From assembly GCA_020847675.1 (NCBI GenBank), contig JADLBN010000067.1:1-32926 (forward strand): a stretch of 32,926 bases of DNA, in the 5' to 3' direction. A program made the translations under genes and the position numbers. The stretch is from Burkholderiales bacterium. Its GTDB lineage: Bacteria > Pseudomonadota > Gammaproteobacteria > Burkholderiales > Casimicrobiaceae. Shown here one piece after another: positions 6,452-12,427 of this stretch. The notes beneath the pieces were generated by a model. The model was not told the origin of the DNA. It saw nothing but the letters and a program-made list of their open reading frames with translations, and searched no databases. How positions within the stretch are numbered: position 1 is the stretch's first letter; every line of letters starts with the position of its first letter.

Positions 6452-7639
6452 ATGCCGAGTCCGCGCGGCACCCTGCCGGAACTCCACGCGTCGCAACCCC
6501 GCCTCGACGCGCTGACACCGCTGCGATTCGTCGCGGCGGCGCTCATCGTCGCAGGACACGGCGGTCCGCTGTTTGGCTTCGTGCCGGACACGACCCTCCT
6601 CTACGCCGCGAACGCGAGCGTCTCGCTCTTCTTCGTGATGTCGGGCTTCGTCCTCGCCTACAACTATCCCGCTCTCGACTCGCAGGAGGCGGTCGGACGC
6701 TTCTGCGTCCTGCGCTTCGCGCGCATCTGGCCACTGCACGCCGCCATCCTCTCTGCCACGATCCTGTTCCTGCCCGCGACGCTGCCCGCAGGCATCGATC
6801 CGCTCGTCGCGGCCATGCTCGCGTTCCTGCTGGTCCAGTCCTGGGTGCCGATCAACGGCTACGCGGCAGCCTGGAACGGCCCGGCCTGGACGCTCTCGGT
6901 GGACGTCTTCTTCTACGCGGTCTTCCCCATGATCCTCGCACCGCTGCGTCGCGCGCCATGGCGAAGCCTCGCGGTCGCGCTCGCGCTGAGCCTCGTGCCG
7001 CCGCTCCTCGCCAACCGCCTTGGCGGGCCGCGCGCGGACCTGCCGCTCGACCAGTGGAACTGGTACATGCTCGACCACTTCTTCCCGCTCGCGCGACTCT
7101 GCGAGTTCGTGCTGGGCATGGTCGCGGCGCGCGGATTCGCTGCGTGGAGACGGCCCCTGACGCGCGGCGCGCATGCGGCGACGGCGATCGAGGTCGGCGC
7201 GCTCGCAGCCTGCGCCGCAGCGGTCGTCGCCCTGCCGCAGGTGCCCTACGCCGCGAGGTACGTCGGACCGGGCGTGGCCGACTGGCTCACCCAGATCGCC
7301 GCAGCACCGGCGTTCGCGGCGCTGATCGTCGCGCTCGCCCCCGGCCGCGGTGCGTTGTCGCGCCTCCTCGCCACCCGACCGGCGGTCCACCTGGGCGACC
7401 TGAGCTACGCGACCTACCTGCTGCACGTTCCGCTGCTGCACCTGCCTGCGTGGGGTGCGATGGTCGCCGCTGCGGGGGGAACGGCTGCCGCCGCGGCCTT
7501 CGCCGCCACGCTTCTGGTGGCGGCGCACCTTGCGTGGCGATTCGTCGAAGGGCCGGCGCGCCGCGCGCTGGTCGGCGCCTACGACCGGCGCGCCCGCGGA
7601 CGGGCCGGCGTCGCCGTGCAAAGCGAGCCGACATCGTAG
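6452..7639 (+). CDS. Acyltransferase 3 family membrane protein (OafA/YrhL-like)
   Basis: A 395-residue membrane protein with about ten hydrophobic helices. It opens with LDALTPLRFVAAALIVAGHGG, where Arg and the following His match the family's conserved catalytic R...H; SVSLFFVMSGFVLAYNY and FCVLRFARIWPLH are further family landmarks. Such proteins move acyl groups (often acetyl or succinyl) onto sugars of lipopolysaccharide, exopolysaccharide or peptidoglycan across the inner membrane. The ATG at 6452 is preferred; a GTG at 6398 in the same frame is possible. The C-terminal 61 nt overlap the end of the convergent GH130-like gene. Its place next to glycosyltransferases suggests modification of a surface glycan. 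Confidence 0.88.
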   Translation: MPSPRGTLPELHASQPRLDALTPLRFVAAALIVAGHGGPLFGFVPDTTLLYAANASVSLFFVMSGFVLAYNYPALDSQEAVGRFCVLRFARIWPLHAAILSATILFLPATLPAGIDPLVAAMLAFLLVQSWVPINGYAAAWNGPAWTLSVDVFFYAVFPMILAPLRRAPWRSLAVALALSLVPPLLANRLGGPRADLPLDQWNWYMLDHFFPLARLCEFVLGMVAARGFAAWRRPLTRGAHAATAIEVGALAACAAAVVALPQVPYAARYVGPGVADWLTQIAAAPAFAALIVALAPGRGALSRLLATRPAVHLGDLSYATYLLHVPLLHLPAWGAMVAAAGGTAAAAAFAATLLVAAHLAWRFVEGPARRALVGAYDRRARGRAGVAVQSEPTS

Positions 7640-8700
7640 TCGCAGGGCCTTCCTGCCAGATCGCGCAGCGCGAGGCCGCGAATGGCGAAACGCTTCACCG
7701 CCTCGTGCAGCGGCGGGGGCACGTCGACCCACAGGGGTCGCGGCGGGCCGCGACGCGTCATGTCGTCGAGCGCGACCATCGCGTGGAACAGTTCGCCCAT
7801 CGACGCGGGCGCAAGGCGCACGGTGACCGGCTCGCGAATGGCGAACGGATGGCGGGCGAGTTCCTCCGCGAGCGCGGTGGCGTCGATGCTCGCCGCGCCG
7901 CAATGCGCGTCGCCCTCGCCATAGAACGCGAGCACCCGTCCGTCCCGGACGACGAGCGCGCTCACGTAGAGCACGCCGGGCTTCTGGCCGGGCGAAGCGT
8001 CGCGCCCGTCGAGCAGGACGCCGGTCGTCGTGCCTATCTCGAGGTCGCGCGTGAGCGTCATCGCGCCCTGCACGTAGCGCCCGTCGACGATGCTGTGCCA
8101 GAAGCCGAGGTGGCCATCGCCGAAGGGGACGAGGTTCGCCGAGTTCGACAGCATCCCGCGGAATTCGCTGCTCCAGCCGTTGTCGCTGCGCCTGACCAGC
8201 CGCCACGCACCGCGCTCGCGCGCGAAGATGGTCAGCGGGTCGAGGCGGTAGAGGCAATGCAGCACGCCGTCCACGTCGAACAGCACCCAGTTCTTCTCGA
8301 CCGGCATGGTCTCGATCGGCAGTTCGAGCGCGTCCCAGGGTTCCAGCGTGCGTTCGCCGACCGCCGCGATCATCGGGCGGATGCGCCCGTCCGGATGCAC
8401 CAGCGTATGGACCGCGATCAACTGGCCGCCGTGGTGGAGCAGCCGGAAGTCCTCCGCGCGCGAACCGGCGGGGTAGCCGCGGCGCAGCAGCGTACGCCGG
8501 GAGATGACCTCGAGATTGTCCGGATCGACGACGATGATCTCGGGATGGACGATGCTGGTGAAGCGGTAGTCGATTTCGCGCCGCGCGAGCAGCACGATGC
8601 CCTCGCCCGTCGCCACCGCGCCGGGGTTGTAGACGCCGCCATCGCTTCCGGGAATGTCCCCGCGCGAGACGATGCGCTTGCGGGCGATGCGAAGAGTCAA
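7579..8700 (-). CDS. GH130-like five-bladed beta-propeller glycosidase/phosphorylase-like protein
   Basis: A 373-residue soluble protein without signal peptide. Landmarks fit the GH130/GH43-like propeller fold: YNPGAV near the start, GYPAGSRAEDFRLL, PVEKNWVLF, SNSANLVPFGDGHLGFWHS, and LAFYGEGDAHCGAASID near the end. GH130 enzymes split or phosphorolyse mannosides, but the catalytic acid cannot be assigned safely here, so activity and substrate are open. The start is taken as TTG at 8700: TTG overlaps the TGA of the upstream glycosyltransferase by 4 nt (TTGA), which suggests translational coupling, and no suitable ATG is available. It is the last gene of the minus-strand operon methyltransferase - GT2 - this gene. 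Confidence 0.7.
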   Translation of the reverse strand: MTLRIARKRIVSRGDIPGSDGGVYNPGAVATGEGIVLLARREIDYRFTSIVHPEIIVVDPDNLEVISRRTLLRRGYPAGSRAEDFRLLHHGGQLIAVHTLVHPDGRIRPMIAAVGERTLEPWDALELPIETMPVEKNWVLFDVDGVLHCLYRLDPLTIFARERGAWRLVRRSDNGWSSEFRGMLSNSANLVPFGDGHLGFWHSIVDGRYVQGAMTLTRDLEIGTTTGVLLDGRDASPGQKPGVLYVSALVVRDGRVLAFYGEGDAHCGAASIDATALAEELARHPFAIREPVTVRLAPASMGELFHAMVALDDMTRRGPPRPLWVDVPPPLHEAVKRFAIRGLALRDLAGRPCDYDVGSLCTATPARPRARRS

Positions 8701-9668
8701 AGTTCCGCGAGCGGGCAATCGTCGAACCAGTAGGCCGAGGGAAAGCGCGGGACCGTCACTTCGAGCGTCGACGGCGTCAGGTCGGCGAGCCAGAAGCAGT
8801 TCCCATGCGTCGCCCACGATCGGAGTCCGAGCACGATGTCGAGGACCATGTGCGAGTCGTCGCATCGCCCGGTCGTGCTGCGCCGGTGCAGCCCGAACCG
8901 TTCGAGGCGCTCGGCATAGGCGTCCTCGTCAAGTACGCGTCCCGGGCGCGCGTAAGACGGGCCGGCGCGCCCGAGTTCCTCGCTCTCGATCATCAGCATG
9001 CTGCGGTCGTAGTACAGGCGCGCGCCGGCGAACTCGAGCCGCAGCCCGAGTTGGTAGTCCTCGCCGCCGATCGCATCGCACAGTTCGTCCAGGCCGTTGA
9101 CCGCGAGCAGGAGTTCGCGCGGGGCCGCGAAGCTCGAGCCGTAGAGACTCGCACCCGGGATCGGCACCGGGCAGCGATCGTCGCCGAGCGCCCAGCGCGA
9201 GTCCCGCGACCGGTCGCTGCGACGGCTCGAGACCAGGCGCCCGTCGCGCACGCGCATGCCGAAGCGCTTCTCGTAGGCGCCGGCGAGCACTTCACCATGC
9301 CGCGCACCGCGCCGCACCGAAGCCCACCAGCGCGGTCCCGGCACCGCGCAGTCGTCGACGAAGACGAGATACGGATGCCGGGCATGGACGATCCCGGTGT
9401 TGCGCGCGCTCGCCGCGGCGAAGAGATCACGCGAGGTTCGCCGCCAGCGTCCCTGATAGGGCGTGGGCTTCGCCGGAACGCACCGCACCGGAAAGCGCCG
9501 CGCCGCGGCGTCGAAGAAGCGCCGCGCGCGCTCGCGCGAATGGTGCGCGTCGACCAATATCACCTCGACGTCGTCACCGTCGCCCAGCTGGCGCGCGAGG
9601 CCGTCGGCGAACCAGGCGAAGCCCGGTTCGTGACGGACCGTCGGATAGACGATGCTGACTGCCGGCAA
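8697..9668 (-). CDS. Glycosyltransferase family 2 (GT-A fold)
   Basis: A protein of about 323 residues that begins LPAVSIVYPTVRHEPGF, typical of a GT2 N-terminal strand. It has VEVILVDAHHS, an acidic metal site in YLVFVDDCAVPGP, and the acceptor-side acidic motif GGEDYQLGLRLEFAGARLYYD, all landmarks of GT-A inverting glycosyltransferases that use a nucleotide sugar. There is no membrane helix, so it acts in the cytosol. The start is taken as TTG at 9668, 2 nt after the TGA of the upstream methyltransferase, with GGCGGA about 8 nt before it; CTG at 9674 is an alternative. Sugar and acceptor are unknown. It is coupled to the GH130-like gene by overlap. Confidence 0.8.
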   Translation of the reverse strand: MPAVSIVYPTVRHEPGFAWFADGLARQLGDGDDVEVILVDAHHSRERARRFFDAAARRFPVRCVPAKPTPYQGRWRRTSRDLFAAASARNTGIVHARHPYLVFVDDCAVPGPRWWASVRRGARHGEVLAGAYEKRFGMRVRDGRLVSSRRSDRSRDSRWALGDDRCPVPIPGASLYGSSFAAPRELLLAVNGLDELCDAIGGEDYQLGLRLEFAGARLYYDRSMLMIESEELGRAGPSYARPGRVLDEDAYAERLERFGLHRRSTTGRCDDSHMVLDIVLGLRSWATHGNCFWLADLTPSTLEVTVPRFPSAYWFDDCPLAEL

Positions 9669-9670
9669 GT

Positions 9671-10312
9671 TCAGATCCGCCTGTAGACCTTCCAGCCGCC
9701 GTGGTCCTCGACCGCGCGAAAGCCGAGGGCGACGAGGCGCGCCTGAGCCTTCTGCGTTGTCGGCCAGTCGGTGTCGTCGGCGATCCACCAGCCGTCGTGC
9801 GCGAGTTTGGGGACCCACTGCTCGACTTCGGCGCAGGAGATGGCCTCCGAGTGGTTGCTGTCCTGGTGCAGCACCGCCACGGAAGCGTCCGCGATGCGGC
9901 GCACGGCGTCGGCCGAGCGCTCGCGCAGCACTCTGCACCAGCGTTCTGTCCCGGTCGAGCGCAGCGCTTCGACGAAGCTTGCGTAAATCGCGTCGTGATC
10001 GAGCTTGCCCCACCACTCGTCGTTCTCGGGCGCATTGACGCCCTCGAGCGAAGCGTCCTTCTCCCAGGGATCGATCGCCACGACCTCTCCAAGACCGAGG
10101 AACTCGTGGCCGAACGCAAGCGAGATGGTTCCCCGCCCGCCGAATACGCCGAGTTCCACCGATCGCGCGGGCCGCGCCTCGACGACGATCTCGGCCATGC
10201 GGGAACCCTTGTCGACGCTCGTCCACCCGTGCAGCGCCGGAATGGCGCCTTCGACGCGCTGCCGAAGGCGCGCGCGGATCTCGTCGGAAAGGGGCGAAGG
10301 GATCGAGGGCAT
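9671..10312 (-). CDS. Class I SAM-dependent methyltransferase (methyltransferase 24 / cephalosporin-hydroxylase-like)
   Basis: A 213-residue protein. SVELGVFGGRGTISLAFG is a SAM-binding motif I of the form ELGVxxGxS, and VVAIDPWEKD supplies the ribose-binding Asp. VAVLHQDSNHSEAISCAEVE and GWWIADDTDWPTTQ match strands 4-5 of methyltransferases found in glycan and antibiotic clusters. It probably methylates a sugar or small metabolite. The start could be the GTG at 10315 or the ATG at 10312; the latter is used. It is the first gene of a tightly packed minus-strand operon with a GT2 and a GH130-like gene, and it is divergent from the PqqD-like gene across 115 bp. Confidence 0.75.
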   Translation of the reverse strand: MPSIPSPLSDEIRARLRQRVEGAIPALHGWTSVDKGSRMAEIVVEARPARSVELGVFGGRGTISLAFGHEFLGLGEVVAIDPWEKDASLEGVNAPENDEWWGKLDHDAIYASFVEALRSTGTERWCRVLRERSADAVRRIADASVAVLHQDSNHSEAISCAEVEQWVPKLAHDGWWIADDTDWPTTQKAQARLVALGFRAVEDHGGWKVYRRI

Positions 10313-10398
10313 CACGGAGCGCCGTCATGCCGACGATACCATCGCGGCGCCACCATCGCCGTCGCGCACGCACGCTCGCACCTCGGCGATGAATCGGC

Positions 10399-10404
10399 TA
10401 GGAT
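10399..10404 (+). promoter_or_regulatory. Candidate -10 (TAGGAT) of the PqqD-like gene
   Basis: TAGGAT lies 23 nt upstream of the ATG at 10428, within the 115-bp divergent region. A -35 match is poor. If it is the true -10, the in-frame ATG at 10389 cannot be used, which supports the start at 10428. Confidence 0.3.
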
Positions 10405-10427
10405 ACGCGACGCGCCTGAACACCACG

Positions 10428-10718
10428 ATGCCGATCGCTCCCGAAACCCGATTCACTCAGGCTCGCGACCTCGAGTTGCGGGAAGTCCCCGAAGGCTACG
10501 TCGTCTACGAGCGCACACGTGACCGGCTCCATTTCCTCAACGGAGCGGCCGCCTTCGTGCTCCAGTGCTGCGACGGCACGACGCGCGCCGACGAACTGCC
10601 GGCCATGCTCGCGGCGGCGTTCCGGCTGACCGCGGACCCGGTCGCCGAGGTCGACGCCTGCCTCGCCCGCCTCGTCTCCGAGCAGTTGGTCGAGGGAGAG
10701 CTTCCCCCGCCGGCCTGA
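10428..10718 (+). CDS. PqqD-like (RiPP recognition element fold) protein
   Basis: A 96-residue protein with the layout of the PqqD family: a three-stranded beta part (LELREVPEGYVVYERTRDRL, then HFLNGAAAFVLQCCDGTTRA) followed by helices (DELPAMLAAAFRLT, VAEVDACLARLVSEQLVEGE). The asn-gly/small-residue turn followed by ILxxCDG is the family hallmark. PqqD-type domains bind leader peptides of ribosomally made, modified peptides and present them to modifying enzymes. No PQQ genes, radical SAM enzyme or HprK-like kinase occur in this window. The next gene, 77 bp downstream on the same strand, encodes a 97-residue exported peptide that could be its partner (inference). An in-frame ATG at 10389 is an alternative start. 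Confidence 0.72.
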   Translation: MPIAPETRFTQARDLELREVPEGYVVYERTRDRLHFLNGAAAFVLQCCDGTTRADELPAMLAAAFRLTADPVAEVDACLARLVSEQLVEGELPPPA

Positions 10719-10725
10719 CTGCGTG

Positions 10726-10731
10726 TATCCT
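10726..10731 (+). promoter_or_regulatory. Candidate -10 (TATCCT) of the small peptide gene
   Basis: TATCCT just after the PqqD-like stop codon, 64 nt before the peptide ATG. Together with the AAGGGG ribosome-binding site at about 10781-10785, this suggests that the peptide may be expressed on its own at a high level, apart from read-through. No firm -35 is seen. Confidence 0.25.
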
Positions 10732-10795
10732 TGCGCGGTCAAGGGTTTACCTGCCCTCCGACGACTCTCAGGCTCGCCCGAAGGGGATCGTGAAC

Positions 10796-11089
10796 ATGGG
10801 TTCGAATCCGAAGATCGAACAACTGATCGCCCGCTACGCCCCGGAGCGGCGCGAGGCGCTCCGCAAGATTCTGCTGGGTACCGCGATCTACACGGCCCCG
10901 GTGATTGCCTCGTACTCGATGAATCACCTGGGCGGCGTCGCGCAGGCGCAGTCGGGCAACCAGTCGCGCCCTGCCGCGGTCCCGATCGACGACGGACTCG
11001 GCCTCGCGGCGGCAGCCGGCGCCGTGGGCGTGGCGGGCGCGTTCCTGCTGCGCCGTCGACGCGAACGCAAGGATCGCGACCAGGGCTGA
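10796..11089 (+). CDS. Small exported peptide with signal-like N-terminus and sorting-signal-like C-terminus
   Basis: 97 residues. The long charged N-region (NPKIEQLIARYAPERREALRK) leads into a hydrophobic stretch (ILLGTAIYTAPVIASYSM) and a signal-peptidase-like site (VAQA before QSGNQS). The rest is short: a polar linker, VPIDDGLGL, a second small-residue hydrophobic helix of about 20 residues, and RRRRERKDR at the end. The last part has the build of tripartite sorting tags such as PEP-CTERM or PID-CTERM, but the exact motif is non-standard. Almost nothing is left between the two hydrophobic parts, so the mature product would be about 45 residues. GTG at 10790 is an alternative start. The PqqD-like gene upstream and the glycosyltransferase 34 nt downstream suggest that the peptide is modified. 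Function unknown. Confidence 0.7.
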   Translation: MGSNPKIEQLIARYAPERREALRKILLGTAIYTAPVIASYSMNHLGGVAQAQSGNQSRPAAVPIDDGLGLAAAAGAVGVAGAFLLRRRRERKDRDQG

Positions 11090-11123
11090 CCCTGCGCGGG
11101 CGGGGATCCGTCCGCATCCATCC

Positions 11124-12239
11124 TTGTCCGGCTACCGCGCCGCGCGCGGCGCGACTGTTTCCGCGACGCTGATCGTCCGCGACGAGGAACGCTTCCTCGG
11201 CGGCTGTCTCGACTCGCTCGGCGGGTGCGTCGACGAGGTCGTCGTCGCCGACACCGGCTCGACCGACCGCACGCGCGACATCGCTCTCGCGCGTGGCGCT
11301 CTGCTGATCGAGCATCGCTGGGCCGGCGATTTCGCCGCGGCGCGCAACGCCGCGCTCGAACGCGCGACCGGTGACTGGATCCTCTACATCGACGCGGACG
11401 AGCGCGTCGCCGCATGGGACCGGGCAACGCTCGACCCGCTGCTCCGCGATCCGGGGACGCTCGCCTGCACCGTCCGGTTCCGCCCGCAGACCGGTTTTAC
11501 CCGCTACCGCGAACACCGGCTGTTCCGCCGCCGCCCCGACCTGCGCTTCCGCGGAGCCATCCACGAGTCGATCCTCCCGGCGCTCGACGAGATCCGGACC
11601 AACGAACCTTCGTCGGTCGCGCACAGCGACGTCGCGATCGACCACCTGGGCTACGACGGCGACCTCGAAGCCAAGCATCGCCGCAACCGGCCGCTCCTCG
11701 AAGCGCGGCTCGCATCGGAGCCCGGCCACGTCTACAGCCGCGACCACCTGGGCCTCGTCCTGCAGGCTTCCGGCGACTTCCGGGGCGCCGAGGAGGCGTG
11801 GCGGACCGCGATCGCCTCGGTGAACGCGCGCGACGGCACGGAGCCCGGCGACGTGCTCCCGTTCCTGCACCTGGCCTCGTCTCTCCTCGGTCGTGGGCGC
11901 GACGCGCGCGCGGTGCTTCAGGAAGCGCGGGCGCGCTTCCCCGACGACTTCGCGCTCGCGTGGCTCGACGCGAAGACGAAACTCGAGTCGGGTGACGCGG
12001 AGGGTGCGCTGCCTATCTTCGCGATGCTGGGCGCGGTCGACGCGGACGCGCTGTGCGGCGACACGGCGTGGGAGCGCTCGATCTTCGGCGCGAACGCCTG
12101 GGGAGCGGCAGGCCTGTGCGCTTTCCGGCTCTGCCGCTACGACGAGAGCGCGGCCCACTACGCGCGTGCCGAGGCGCTCGCACCGGACAACGCCGAATTC
12201 CGCGCCAAGCGACAGTTCGCGCTGGCCCGCGCACGCTAG
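11124..12239 (+). CDS. Glycosyltransferase family 2 with C-terminal TPR repeats
   Basis: 371 residues. The N-terminal GT-A domain has VSATLIVRDEERFLGGCL (residues 12-29), VVVADTGSTDRT (39-50) and the metal-binding DAD in ILYIDADERV (90-92), the hallmark of the SunS/WcaA-like GT2 subgroup. From about residue 190 helical TPR-like repeats follow (GLVLQASGDFRGAEEAWRTA, HLASSLLGRGRDARAVLQEA and AAGLCAFRLCRYDESAAHYA). This build, GT2 plus TPR, is found in several peptide or protein glycosyltransferases (for example the S-glycosyltransferase SunS group) as well as in lipopolysaccharide enzymes. The start is a TTG at 11124 with a weak ribosome-binding context. It follows the small peptide gene, so glycosylation of that peptide is possible but unproven. 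Confidence 0.8.
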   Translation: MSGYRAARGATVSATLIVRDEERFLGGCLDSLGGCVDEVVVADTGSTDRTRDIALARGALLIEHRWAGDFAAARNAALERATGDWILYIDADERVAAWDRATLDPLLRDPGTLACTVRFRPQTGFTRYREHRLFRRRPDLRFRGAIHESILPALDEIRTNEPSSVAHSDVAIDHLGYDGDLEAKHRRNRPLLEARLASEPGHVYSRDHLGLVLQASGDFRGAEEAWRTAIASVNARDGTEPGDVLPFLHLASSLLGRGRDARAVLQEARARFPDDFALAWLDAKTKLESGDAEGALPIFAMLGAVDADALCGDTAWERSIFGANAWGAAGLCAFRLCRYDESAAHYARAEALAPDNAEFRAKRQFALARAR

Positions 12240-12294
12240 GGAAGCTCTGCGAAAGTGCGTGGTGCGCCCGCGCCCACTTTCGCAGAGCTTCCCT
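12238..12294. repeat. Perfect 20-bp inverted repeat with 17-nt loop
   Basis: The left arm 12238-12257 (starting AGGGAAGCTCTGCG) is the exact reverse complement of the right arm 12275-12294. It begins inside the stop codon of the GT2-TPR gene and lies in the 188-bp gap between that gene and the convergent uvrC. There is no T-run on either strand, so it is not a classical terminator, although a hairpin this strong would block or stabilise transcripts from both sides. It could be a dispersed repeat or the edge of an inserted block. The remainder of the gap (12295-12427) shows nothing further. Confidence 0.85.
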
Positions 12295-12427
12295 GGGATC
12301 CCGCGCTCGCACCGGCGAACCGGCGCGCCGAGCCGGCGGCGGCGTCCGCCCGGCCCCCCCGCGCTCCCGGACACGGCGTCGGTTCGTCAGCCGCCGCGAA
12401 CCTGCCGGCGGACCGCGCACCGAATCG

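Noticed and set aside
6406..8733. Open frame of 775 codons on the plus strand crossing two genes
   Set aside because: It runs out of frame through the acyltransferase gene and antisense through the GH130-like gene; the composition is not protein-like.
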